A DNA stretch of 64,000 nucleotides from CADEFX01 sp963840425 (GTDB lineage Bacteria; Pseudomonadota; Alphaproteobacteria; Rhizobiales; Hyphomicrobiaceae), in the NCBI GenBank assembly GCA_963840425.1, contig CAWIYZ010000013.1, positions 36,187-100,186 on the forward strand, written 5' to 3'. Position 1 is the first letter of the stretch. Each line of letters opens with the position of its first letter. The position numbers and the translations under genes are program-made. Below the pieces are notes generated by a model, which saw only the letters and a list, made by a program, of their open reading frames with translations, was not told the origin of the DNA and did no database searches. This document shows positions 54,112 to 63,390 of this stretch, piece by piece.

Positions 54112-55173
54112 ATGGGTAGCAGAATTGTCATCGTCAGCGCGGGAGCCGTCGGCGGCTACACCGGTGCGCACATGCTGAAGGCCGGCGAGGACGTAACGTT
54201 TGTCGATGCCTGGCCCGAGCATGTCGATCACATCAACGCCCATGGATTGCGCGTCACGCACGCCAAGGACGTTGCCGAGTTCACCGTTGCTGCGCGTGCG
54301 CTGCACCTGACGCAAATGCAGCAGTTCAGCAAGGAGAAGCCGTTCGATATCGCGTTCATCTGCACCAAATCGTATGACACCGCTTGGTCGACGATGATGA
54401 TCCAGCAGTATCTGGCGCCCAATGGTTACGTAATCTCGTTGCAGAACTGCATGAACGAGGCGGCCATTGCGGCGGTTGTGGGCTGGGGCAAGACGCTAGG
54501 CTGTATCGCCAGCTCCATCACGGTCAATCTCGCTGCCCCCGGCCACATCCATCGCGGTGCTGGCAAGGGTGGCGCGGCGCACACGGTCTATCGCGCAGGG
54601 GAGGTGCACGGCCTCATCACACCGCGAGCCCAGGAGGTGGGCCGGCTTGTCGGGCACGCGGACAGCGCCAAAGTAACAAACAACCTATGGGGTGAGCGCT
54701 GGTCCAAGCTCGTTGCCAATGCCATGCAGAACGGGCTGTCCGCTTGCACCGGCCTTTCGGGCGTCGCCATGTTGGAGAATGAGACGATCCGCCGGTTTTC
54801 TGTCCGGCTCGGCAGCGAGGCCATTCGCGTCGGCCAGGCACAGGGCTATCAGCTCGAGGAGATTCTGCATCTGGCGCCCGAGACCATCGCGCGTGCCGGT
54901 GAGGGCGATGACGCCGCCATGCGCGCCTGCGACGAGCAGCGCTTCAAGGATGCAGGACGGGTCTCCGCGGAGCAGCGTCCATCCATGGGGCAGGACATGG
55001 TCAAGGGTCGCCGCACCGAGATCGAGTTCCTCAATGGCTATGTGGTCCGGGAGGGCGAGAAGATCGGGAAGGAGTGTCGCGCCAATGCCGTGCTGACTGA
55101 CATCGTCAAGCGCGTCGAGCGCGGCGAGCTCAAACCCGACCCGCGCCACATCGTGGACTTGCGTCTGAACTGA
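54112..55173 (+). CDS. Ketopantoate reductase family (PanE/ApbA) dehydrogenase
   Basis: This 353-residue protein has the N-terminal dinucleotide motif VIVSAGAVGGYTGAHM (one step from G-x-G-x-x-G: SAGAVG), the conserved Lys in CTKSYD and the C-terminal helical domain with N...K-x-x-N-like WSKLVANAMQN. AAGGAGAG precedes the start. In a catabolic setting such enzymes often act on other 2-keto acids rather than ketopantoate. Confidence 0.85.
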   Translation: MGSRIVIVSAGAVGGYTGAHMLKAGEDVTFVDAWPEHVDHINAHGLRVTHAKDVAEFTVAARALHLTQMQQFSKEKPFDIAFICTKSYDTAWSTMMIQQYLAPNGYVISLQNCMNEAAIAAVVGWGKTLGCIASSITVNLAAPGHIHRGAGKGGAAHTVYRAGEVHGLITPRAQEVGRLVGHADSAKVTNNLWGERWSKLVANAMQNGLSACTGLSGVAMLENETIRRFSVRLGSEAIRVGQAQGYQLEEILHLAPETIARAGEGDDAAMRACDEQRFKDAGRVSAEQRPSMGQDMVKGRRTEIEFLNGYVVREGEKIGKECRANAVLTDIVKRVERGELKPDPRHIVDLRLN

Positions 55174-55569
55174 GAAGGTGCGAGCGCGGACGGCTCAATC
55201 GTCAGGCTGCTTCTCCTGGATCTGGGCGTGAAAGTCTTCGCGCCCGCCGCCGAGGAAGCAGCTGGTTCATCGGGTTAACGGACATTTCTGCAGCCTGCAC
55301 CGCAAACCCAGCTGCGCTGGACCAGCGAAGCTTGCCATTTCCGCGCTGTCTCAGCGTCTGTTGATAGCTATGCCAGACTGGTCGCATCAGCGTGGTTCTT
55401 CCCCGTTTGTCATGCCGGCGTGAGTTTTGTCATTTGCGACCAACCGACGACGGTGGAAAACGCTTGAGCAAGGACGAACTCATCGTCTTCAGCCAGCAGT
55501 GGACCGCTGGGCGAGCACATCAAAGATCAATGTCGTCTTAGTCCGCCGCATCGAGTGCGTTGCGTGTTA
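55174..55569. other. Intergenic region between convergent units
   Basis: About 400 nt with no supported gene. A short minus-strand frame (55202-55387) lacks a ribosome-binding site and a recognisable family. Confidence 0.45.
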
Positions 55570-56538
55570 TCAAGCCACGCTATCGCGCTCCGGCAACGGT
55601 TCTCCGCGCGCGACACGAGCAATGTTATCGAACATGCGCCTCACCGTTGGTTCAAACGTGTCGGCAGTAACCGCCGCCAGATGCGGGGTCAGAACGATGT
55701 TGTCGAGGCCGATCAGCTCGCTGGTTGCCGGCAAGGGCTCGATCGAGAAGACGTCCATGGCGGCACCGCGGATCTTACGCGCACGCAGGGCCGCGGCGAG
55801 ATCCGCCTCGACGACCACGCCACCACGGGCGACGTTGACAAGGATCGCGCTCCGTTTCATGCGGGAGAGCGTCATGGCATCGATCATATTCTGCGTTTCG
55901 GGCGTCAGTGGGCAATGCAGAGAGATAATGTCCGAAGTCTCGATCAGCTCGTCCAGTTTCGCATGCGTGGCGCCGAGAGCAGCGGCTTCGTCAGGAGCAA
56001 GCGGTGTCCGCTTCGTGTAAACGAGCTTGCAGCCGAAGCTCCTCAACAGGCGCGCTACGTTCTGTCCGATGGCACCGAACCCGATAATGCCCACCGTTTT
56101 TCCGGACAGAAGGAAGGTCTCAGCCGGCAGGCTGGAAATGCCTCGCCACACGCCCTGTTGAAGATGATGGTGGCCGAAAGCCGAGAAGCGTAGCGCCGAG
56201 AGCATCAGACCGATGGTGAACTCTGCGACGGATAGAGCATTGCTTCCGGTCGTACGGGCCACCTTGATCCCCAGTTGGCGCGCCGCCTCGATGTCGAAGT
56301 TGTCGACGCCGACGCCCCACTTGTGCAACAGTTTCAGCCGCCGCGCTGCACGCAGCACGTCGCCGTTTACGGCCACTTGCGCAGAGATGGCGAAATCCGC
56401 ATCGCGGATGATCGCCTTCATGTGCTCTTCGCCGGGCTCGGTCCCATGGGTGAGTACGAAGCCGGGCGGCAGGAATTGGCGCAGACGGTCGGCCCTTGCG
56501 GCAGGCATGGAATCGAGCACGACGATGGTTTGGCGCAA
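55570..56538 (-). CDS. D-isomer-specific 2-hydroxyacid dehydrogenase
   Basis: This 322-residue enzyme is read from a TTG start at 56538, with CGGAG 7 nt upstream. Longer frames upstream overlap the gamma-glutamyltransferase gene and look like shadow. NAD-binding GFGAIG is at 153-158, and the catalytic Arg238 (NVARGG), Glu267 (FSIEPL) and His286 (LTPHLAA) are all present. It reduces a 2-keto acid to a D-2-hydroxy acid or the reverse. It starts 29 nt after the GGT stop, so the two are an operon. Confidence 0.93.
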   Translation of the reverse strand: MRQTIVVLDSMPAARADRLRQFLPPGFVLTHGTEPGEEHMKAIIRDADFAISAQVAVNGDVLRAARRLKLLHKWGVGVDNFDIEAARQLGIKVARTTGSNALSVAEFTIGLMLSALRFSAFGHHHLQQGVWRGISSLPAETFLLSGKTVGIIGFGAIGQNVARLLRSFGCKLVYTKRTPLAPDEAAALGATHAKLDELIETSDIISLHCPLTPETQNMIDAMTLSRMKRSAILVNVARGGVVVEADLAAALRARKIRGAAMDVFSIEPLPATSELIGLDNIVLTPHLAAVTADTFEPTVRRMFDNIARVARGEPLPERDSVA

Positions 56539-56567
56539 AGTTATCTCCGTGTCATTCGAGACGAGCC

Positions 56568-58250
56568 TCACATAGAGAACCGCACGCCGGCGCGGGCCAG
56601 ACCGCCAGAGATGCCGACGGGGGTTCCGTCGGCACGCCAACAGGCAGCGCCAGTCATCATGCCGTCGGCGGCGATCGAGATCGCGTTCATGCCGCCCGCG
56701 ATGCGGTCGACACGTGCAATCTCGTGCCCGCGAAGACGAAGCGCGTCGGCAACGGCATGCCGATAGGCCGGCTCCATCTCGAGCACGCCCCCCTCGGTCC
56801 ACACGCGGGGTGCCTCGACGGCTTCCTGCGTAGACATGGCGTGATCGATCAGATTGACGATCGCCTGAAACGCCGAAGGAAAAATGCGCAGGGCACCGGG
56901 AAGTCCCAGTGCATGCAGGACGCGCCGCCCATCCGTCACCATCATCGGAGCCATCGAAGAAAACACCCGCTTTCCCGGGGCGATGGACAGGCCGCGGCCA
57001 GGATGCGGGTCGAAATTGTACATGTAGTTGTTGGCGATCAATCCGGTACCCGGGATCATCACCGAGGCACCGAAAAGGCCGTTGATCGTATGTGTCGCGC
57101 TCACCACGTATCCATCGGCATCTGCGACTGTAACGTGCGTCGTGTTGGCCGACTCGCGCACGCGCAAGTTCCCGGGACACCATTGCTGGGCCCGCTTCAT
57201 GTCGAGACTTGCACCGCGCTCGGCGGCATAGGATTTGGAAACGAGTCGCTCGACCGGCATATCAACGAATGCCGGATCGGCAGTTGCGACTGCGCGGTCG
57301 GCGAAGGCGATCTTCAAGGCTTCCGCGATTAAGTGGACGGCATCGGGAGAGCCAAAACCCATGTCCGCAACGTCAAATCCCTCGAGAATGTTCAGCATCT
57401 GCGCAATATGCACGCCGCCCGCTGCCGGCGGCGGCGGGCCGATGACGGTGAGTCCGCGGTAGCTCGCCCGTACCGGCTCACGCTCGACGACGGCGTATTG
57501 CTTTAGATCGGTGAGCGTCAGCGTGCCGCCTTGCCCTCCAACGTGTTCCGCAACCGCTGCACCGAGCGCACCTCCGTACAACAATCCAGGCCCCGCATCG
57601 GCAAGGTGCTTCAGCGTTCGGGCATAGTCCGGCTGCACAATCCGATGGCCGACGGCGATCGGCTTGCCGCTTGGCAAGAAGAGGTCGCTTAGACCTCCAT
57701 CTCGCGCAAGCTGCGGCGCGCGGTCGGTCACGCAGTCGACCAGATATGGCGTTGCGCTGAAACCTCCTTCGGCGAGCCGGATGGCAGCAGACAGGACCTC
57801 GGTCAGCGAGCGCGTGCCATGTCGATCCAGCATATGCAGCCAGCCGGCCAGATTTCCCGGTGTCGCAACCGAGGCTGCGCCGATCTCGTTCTTCTGGCAC
57901 GCGGTGCTGCGCGCACTGGCGAGGCCGTCGTTGGTCGTCTCGTACATATCGGCTCGCGCGGCAGACGGAGCAGTGGAGAGCGCATCGATCACAACGTGCC
58001 GGCCATTCGGTAGTCGCAGATGCGTGACGCCGCCACCGAGGATTCCGACCATCATCGGCTCGACTACCGTCAGCGCGAAGAGCGCCGCCACCGCTGCGTC
58101 AATGGCATTGCCGCCGGACAGCAGCATCTCCGCGCCGGCCGCCGACGCCAATGGATGGTTGGTTACCACCATGCCACGCGCGCCGGACGCAGGCCGCTTC
58201 TCGCAGGTGAACGGAAGCACATGTCGCACAGGCTCGCTTGACGCGGTCAT
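56568..58250 (-). CDS. ggt: Gamma-glutamyltransferase (Ntn hydrolase)
   Basis: This 560-residue proenzyme has the self-cleaving nucleophile Thr370 in the T-T-H motif (ANTTHVTVADADG). N-terminal PLASAAGAEMLLSGGNAIDA and C-terminal GLSIAPGKRVFSSMAPMM are typical. No signal peptide is visible, so it may be cytoplasmic. It transfers or hydrolyses gamma-glutamyl groups. AAGGAG precedes the ATG. Together with the C26 hydrolase and dehydrogenases it fits a pathway for a gamma-glutamyl compound, which is inference. Confidence 0.92.
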   Translation of the reverse strand: MTASSEPVRHVLPFTCEKRPASGARGMVVTNHPLASAAGAEMLLSGGNAIDAAVAALFALTVVEPMMVGILGGGVTHLRLPNGRHVVIDALSTAPSAARADMYETTNDGLASARSTACQKNEIGAASVATPGNLAGWLHMLDRHGTRSLTEVLSAAIRLAEGGFSATPYLVDCVTDRAPQLARDGGLSDLFLPSGKPIAVGHRIVQPDYARTLKHLADAGPGLLYGGALGAAVAEHVGGQGGTLTLTDLKQYAVVEREPVRASYRGLTVIGPPPPAAGGVHIAQMLNILEGFDVADMGFGSPDAVHLIAEALKIAFADRAVATADPAFVDMPVERLVSKSYAAERGASLDMKRAQQWCPGNLRVRESANTTHVTVADADGYVVSATHTINGLFGASVMIPGTGLIANNYMYNFDPHPGRGLSIAPGKRVFSSMAPMMVTDGRRVLHALGLPGALRIFPSAFQAIVNLIDHAMSTQEAVEAPRVWTEGGVLEMEPAYRHAVADALRLRGHEIARVDRIAGGMNAISIAADGMMTGAACWRADGTPVGISGGLARAGVRFSM

Positions 58251-58552
58251 GATGCTCCTTCCTCTCCTCTGTCACTGTCGGTGACACGCAGTGCGGTCAA
58301 CCGAACGCACCGCTATCTTGTCCGCGTTGCCAAATGAAGCGCAAATCGCCCTGCGGTGTCGACGAGCTTATCGCAGGGCCCGACCGGTCAATTGCCGTCT
58401 GCGCAAGTTGTGCGTCGTCGCCGGCCCATTCACTGCTCTGCCCAAGAAATTGGCAGGACAAGGCTTCGCGATGCGGCCGCGTGTAGCGAGCGACTGATGG
58501 CAGCGACTGCTCGTATCCGGACACGGTTTGCAGCTTTGGCGTCGTCGGCAAA
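58251..58552. other. Intergenic region between two minus-strand units
   Basis: About 300 nt with no supported gene. It should contain the promoter of the ggt operon; no known operator is recognised. Confidence 0.45.
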
Positions 58553-60074
58553 TCAGCGCTCCCGCCCGCCGCTGCGCAGCAGGCATGCGAGCGGCAGAGC
58601 CGCCAGCGCCGTAAAGGCCATAAGATAGAACGCATTCACGTAGCCGATCATGGCGGCCTGACGGTGGATCTCGTTCGACAGCCGCAGTAGGCCGGTCACC
58701 GACTCGAAGCTCCAGGAGTCCGACAACCCGGGAAACGTCAGCTCTCTTCGGTAGGGCGCGATAAATTCGGTCATGCGCGCGTAGTTCACGGCCGTCGATC
58801 GCACCAGCACCAGGACGGCCATCGAGATAAAGAGGCTCGAACCGAAGTTGCGCATCATCGTGAAAACGGCGGAGCCTTCTGTGATCTGATGCCGTGGCAG
58901 CGTGGCGAACGCCATCATCGTCATCGGCGTGAAGGCAACGCTTTGTCCGAGCCCCATGAGGAAGTGGCTCCAGAACACGTCCGCCTCGGTCAGGTTGATG
59001 TCGAACTGCGCCATCCAGAACCCGCCGGCAGCCTGGATGGCAAGACCGCTGCCGACGGCCAGTCGCGGCGCGGCCCGGGTCAGCTGCACGATGAACAGGA
59101 AAGCGGTCCAGTTTCCGATGCCCCGTGCCGCGATCAGCATGCCGATAATGTTGTCGGGATAGCCCCGCAGATCATGCAGCAGGCTCGGAAACAGCACGAG
59201 GCTCGTGAAGTTCAGCATGCCCATGACGAAGGCGATCAGCGTCCCGACCGCGAAGTTGCGATCGAGCAGCAGGCGCGGGTTCAGGAAGGGATGATCCGAG
59301 GTGAGGCAATGGGCAACGAAGATCCAGAACGCCAGCACGCCGATAAACGCGCACAGCGTGATTTCTCTCGAACTCGAACCAGTCCAGGCGCTGACCACGG
59401 TCGAAGATGAGTTGCGCGGCGACGATAGCAACCGAGAGAGCGCCGAACCCGATCCAGTCGAACCGTATTGAGGTGGGTTTGCTGTGCTCGGCGAGCGCGA
59501 ACCAGATGCAGACCAGGGCGCAGATGCCGGGTGGCACGATCATGAAGAAAGCGGCGCGCCAGTTGTAAGCTTCTGTGGCAATGGCGCCGAGAATGGGCCC
59601 AGCCACCGGTCCGAATACGGCGCCCACGCCCCACATCATCAGCGCCGCGGGCTGCAGATGCGGCGGGAAGGTGGCCAGCAGTACCGCCTGGCCCATCGGC
59701 ATGATCGGCGCGCCGAAGAAGCCCTGGGCAACGCGGGCGAGGATCAGTGTCTCCAGGCTGTTCGCTAGGCCGCACAGGAACGAGGCGACCGTGAAGCCGA
59801 GCACGGTGGAGAACATCAGGTTGCGCCAGCCCAGCCGGCTGGAGAGCCACCCCGTCATGGGCGTGGCGACGGCGGTGGCCACCAGATTCAGCGTGATCAC
59901 CCAGGAAATCTCGTCCTGTGTTGCGGACAGGGTTCCGCGCACCTGCGGCAGTACCAGGTTGGCGAGCGTGATGGTCATGCCAAACAGCATGTTGGACAGT
60001 TGCACCATCAGCAGGATGAGCCACTGGCGGCCGCTGATGCTGAAGAAGCCGCCTTGCGCCGTTGTGGCGTTCAA
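58553..60074 (-). pseudogene. DHA2/EmrB-type MFS exporter with one frameshift
   Basis: The first part (start 60074) has the DHA2 N-terminal spans and motifs such as GWLSSRLGWRNLM. Near 59365, after RLDWFEF, the frame is lost at a short direct repeat (TTCGAG TTCGAGA); the next frame continues with EITLCAFIGVLAFWIF and the remaining spans to 58553. The joined product is ~505 residues with 14 spans, normal for this drug-efflux family. One indel separates the parts, either mutation or sequence error. Confidence 0.88.
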
Positions 60075-60276
60075 GTGTGAGGTCTTTCGTTGACCGGAAG
60101 CATTGAGGGCAGCCTACTGCCCGACAATCAGGCGTCAATGCCTGCCAAATGGGCGGGCAGGTATGCGCAAGCATCACCCCTCGTTGCCGCCGGAGCTGAC
60201 GCCGGCCTCATCTGCAGCGCGCAGCGAGTAATTCCCTCCTGTTGCGGTGTGTGTGGGTGGGGTGGATCCGACGGCT

Positions 60277-60708
60277 CTATGGTTTGGCGACAAACAGGGG
60301 AATCTGCCGGGTGGTGCGTGCCTGATACTCCGCGTAGGGCGGGTAGGCCGCCACGGCCAGCTTCCATAAACGATCCCGTTCCCTATCGTCCTTGACCTCG
60401 TGCGTATGCATCGGGCGCACCGCAGTCTCATCTTGGATCTCGACATGCGGATTGGCGCGCAAGTTGCGCACCCAAACCGGGTCCTTCGGCGCTCCGCCCA
60501 GCGACGCGACGAGGACATAGCTGTCGCCGTCCTTCACTCGCATGAGTGGTGTCTTGCGAATTGCACCGGTCTTGTTGCCTGAGTGGGTGACAATGATGAC
60601 GGGCAAGCCGGTGTCACGCAGAGTAATGCCCTTGGTGCCGCCGCTGTTCTCGTAGAGCTCGACCTGCTCACGCACCCAGTCTCGAGGGCTTGGTATGTAT
60701 GTGCCCAT
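60277..60708 (-). CDS. Deazaflavin-dependent nitroreductase-like (DDN) protein
   Basis: This 143-residue split-barrel protein starts at 60708; an ATG at 60729 is an alternative. The family pattern THSGNKTGAIRKTPLM, DPVWVRNLRANPHVEI and PPYAEYQARTTRQIPLF is clear. In actinobacteria such proteins use coenzyme F420; whether this organism makes F420 cannot be told from the window. It is divergent from dhaK. Confidence 0.85.
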   Translation of the reverse strand: MGTYIPSPRDWVREQVELYENSGGTKGITLRDTGLPVIIVTHSGNKTGAIRKTPLMRVKDGDSYVLVASLGGAPKDPVWVRNLRANPHVEIQDETAVRPMHTHEVKDDRERDRLWKLAVAAYPPYAEYQARTTRQIPLFVAKP

Positions 60709-60891
60709 GGGCCTCGACCTCCGTTGCATGCCCTCAATCTATCTGACTCACTCCATACTCGCATAGTCCACCAGGTCAAAGAGAATGGGCTGCGGGCCGG
60801 GGTCTCTTCTCGTCAACCAGGTGGGGACATGACTCACGTGAGCGGGTAGTATCGAGGCCCACCACGAAGGTCCCAATCAGTGACGGGTGTG

Positions 60892-61893
60892 ATGACGATG
60901 AAGAAAATACTGAACTCGCCGGACAGCTACGTCGACGAAATGCTTGCGGGCCTTTGCGCGGCGCATCCGCAATTCTACGCGCAGCCCGAACCGCGCGTCA
61001 TTGCGCGCCCCGGTGGCGCCATCAAAGGCAAAGTCGGCGTAGTGACGGGGGGCGGTTCCGGGCACCTGCCGGTGTTTACAGGTTACGTCGGCAAGGGACT
61101 GCTCGATGCAGCGGCTATCGGCAATGTATTTGCCTCACCTTCGGCCGAGGCCGTGGCGGCCTGCATGCGCCACGCCAACGGCGGTGCCGGTGTTCTGAGA
61201 CTGTACGGCAATTATGGTGGCGACCGCATGAACTTCGATATGGCTGGCGAAATGCTGGAGATGGAGGATGTCCCCTCAACGACGGTGCTGCTGGCGGACG
61301 ACATCGCCTCGGCGCCGCGAAACGAGGCGGAGAAGCGGCGAGGCGTTGCCGGCATGGTCTACGCCTTCAAGATCGCCGGGGCCAAAGCAGCCGAGCTGGC
61401 GAGCCTCGACGAGGTCACGCGCGTGGCCCAGAAAACAGCCGATGCCTGCCGCTCGATCGGTATGGCGCTCACCCCCTGCATTGTTCCCCAAGCCGGCAAA
61501 CCGACGTTCACGCTCGGCGACGACGAAATGGAGATGGGGATGGGCATTCATGGCGAGCCCGGCATCTGGCGCGCCAAGCTCAAGCCTGCCGACGCGATAA
61601 CCGACGAGATGATAGAGCGTCTGGACGCAGACATGCCGCTATCGGCGGGCGACCGCGTCTCTGTGCTCGTCAACTCCCTGGGAGCGACGCCGCCAGAGGA
61701 GCTCTACATCGTGTATCGGCGTGTGAAGTCGATCCTGGAGCAGAAGCGTGTGTCGATCGTGATGCCACTGGTCGGCCGCTATGCCACGTCCATGGAGATG
61801 ACCGGGGTAACCATAACCGTCTGCCGGCTCGATCAAGAGCTCGAGGGCCTTCTCAAGGCGCCGGCCGATTGCGCCTTCTGGACTGTGGCATAG
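60892..61893 (+). CDS. dhaK: Dihydroxyacetone kinase subunit DhaK (DAK1)
   Basis: This 333-residue protein starts at the ATG at 60892; a GTG at 60880 and an ATG at 60898 are alternatives. It has the DAK1 signature VVTGGGSGHLPVFTGYVGKG and the substrate-binding His220 (MGIHGEPG), which forms a hemiaminal with the keto group. The next gene encodes the nucleotide-binding DhaL. Substrates in this family include dihydroxyacetone and C4 ketoses such as erythrulose. Confidence 0.93.
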   Translation: MTMKKILNSPDSYVDEMLAGLCAAHPQFYAQPEPRVIARPGGAIKGKVGVVTGGGSGHLPVFTGYVGKGLLDAAAIGNVFASPSAEAVAACMRHANGGAGVLRLYGNYGGDRMNFDMAGEMLEMEDVPSTTVLLADDIASAPRNEAEKRRGVAGMVYAFKIAGAKAAELASLDEVTRVAQKTADACRSIGMALTPCIVPQAGKPTFTLGDDEMEMGMGIHGEPGIWRAKLKPADAITDEMIERLDADMPLSAGDRVSVLVNSLGATPPEELYIVYRRVKSILEQKRVSIVMPLVGRYATSMEMTGVTITVCRLDQELEGLLKAPADCAFWTVA

Positions 61894-61909
61894 CGGAGCG
61901 TCACCTCAA

Positions 61910-62512
61910 ATGACCGGTTTCACCATCGTCGAAATCCGGGCCGTGCTGTCGCGCATCTCCAAGGCCGCCGAGGCGGCTGCCGATGAGCTCAATGTGGCCG
62001 ACGGCAAGCTAGGGGACGGCGATCTCGGTGTCACCGTAAGCCACGGCTGGCGTCAGCTTGCTGACGCGGCGCCCACGTTGCCCGAGGACTTAGGGCAATG
62101 CTTCATGCAATGCGCGCAGCTCTTTCAGAAAGCTTCATCGTCTTCGTTCGGCACGCTGACAGCAACCGCTTTCATGGCGGCGGCCAAAGCCTCAAAAGGC
62201 CGGACAGAGATCGCCTGGAGCGACGTTTCAGCGCTGCTGGGCGATGCGTTGGCGGCGATGATGCGGCGAGGCCAGGCAAACCTCGGTGACAAGACCGTGC
62301 TGGATGGGCTCAATGCCATACAGAGCGCGCTAGCGGATCTCTCGGACCCGGAGAAGATGGCGATCGCTGCTCGGGAGGCCTGTGACGCCGCCCTGAATGA
62401 GTTCCTGAAGAGGCCCAACCGCGCCGGCCGCGCCCGCATGTTTGCAGAGCGATCCATCGGTCTCCCCGACCCCGGCATGCTGGCACTGCGTCGGCTCTTG
62501 GACGCAATTTGA
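61910..62512 (+). CDS. dhaL: Dihydroxyacetone kinase subunit DhaL (DAK2)
   Basis: This 200-residue nucleotide-binding subunit has the Mg-coordinating aspartates of DGKLGDGDLG (Asp31, Asp36, Asp38) and the ADP-loop-like SSSSFGTL and GDKTVLD. It follows dhaK after 16 nt. The PTS subunit DhaM is not encoded nearby, so the phosphoryl donor may be ATP or a PTS protein encoded elsewhere. Confidence 0.93.
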   Translation: MTGFTIVEIRAVLSRISKAAEAAADELNVADGKLGDGDLGVTVSHGWRQLADAAPTLPEDLGQCFMQCAQLFQKASSSSFGTLTATAFMAAAKASKGRTEIAWSDVSALLGDALAAMMRRGQANLGDKTVLDGLNAIQSALADLSDPEKMAIAAREACDAALNEFLKRPNRAGRARMFAERSIGLPDPGMLALRRLLDAI

Positions 62513-62979
62513 ATGCGTTCGCTACGAGCTTGCCGGACCTCACGCACTCGCGCTGCTCCGCAGCGGCTTTGGTCAGCGCCGACAGCAGTGCCGAACTTTG
62601 CTTGTGCCAACGATGTAGATTCCGAAGCGTTCGCTACGCTCTTGCCGTCGGCAGTCGCGTTGCGCCCATGCACGAAGGACGCATCGTTGCAGAGTGCGCG
62701 TACCAGGTTCTGATGCTCCGGCGGCACAAGCGTGAGACGCTGGAACGGGAGTTTTCGTCGCACGGAGATTCCTCCCGGGCATCGCCCTCCTGGAAGGAAC
62801 ACTTTGCATAGCTTCTGCTGCTGGCCTCTGAGTGGATCGGGTATCTGCCCCATGCACTAATCCGTAATTACGGCACTTGTCTCTGCTGTGGCCAAAATAC
62901 AAAATCCCCAGTCAAGCAGCATTGGGGCTTACAGCCGGTTTCAGTCCAAGCAATGCAGCAGTCAGCCAAGAGAGGCTAC
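62513..62979. other. Intergenic region after dhaL
   Basis: About 470 nt. Open frames exist on both strands, but none has a ribosome-binding site or family pattern. No repeat or RNA gene is recognised. Confidence 0.45.
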
Positions 62980-63390
62980 ATGGCTCGGGTGGCGTTCGCG
63001 GTCAGCTTTGCTTGCACCCTTTTGGCAGCGACAGTGGCTGCCGGCGTCTCGCTTCCAGCTCTCGGCCAGCAGGCGGGCCTCGAAGGGTCCTGGAGTGGCA
63101 GCGGTCGAGTTGCACTCCCGTCGGGAGCTACAGAAAGTGCGCGATGTCGGGCGACCTTTCGACGGCAATCCGGCAACACCTTCGGCATGAAGGCCCAATG
63201 CGCGACCGCTTCTGTCCGCATCGCGCAAACCGCGGCTCTAGCGCGTGTTGGGGCCAACCGCTTCACGGGGGATTTTTACAATGCGGAGTATGCCGTGTCG
63301 GGCACGATCACGATTACGGTGCAGGGCAACAAGCTCAGTGCGTCGCTCGATGGCGGAGGTGGATCGGCGTTCTTCGCGTTGAGCAAGTAG
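62980..63390 (+). CDS. Secreted hypothetical protein, 136 aa
   Basis: The start is the ATG at 62980, with GAGAGG upstream. The signal peptide (~1-30) ends near VSLPALGQQ. The mature part (GLEGSWSGSGRVALPSGATE, then SARCRATFRR, TITITVQGNKLSASLDGGGG) looks like a small all-beta domain with a cysteine pair. Similar uncharacterised exported proteins occur in Hyphomicrobiales. Confidence 0.72.
   Translation: MARVAFAVSFACTLLAATVAAGVSLPALGQQAGLEGSWSGSGRVALPSGATESARCRATFRRQSGNTFGMKAQCATASVRIAQTAALARVGANRFTGDFYNAEYAVSGTITITVQGNKLSASLDGGGGSAFFALSK

Noticed and set aside
55202..55387. Possible transposase fragment on the minus strand
   Set aside because: No DDE motif, no terminal inverted repeats and no target duplication; similarity could not be supported.
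62125..62853. 242-codon minus-strand frame over dhaL and the following gap
   Set aside because: Half is antisense to dhaL, and the rest has no ribosome-binding site or recognisable domain.
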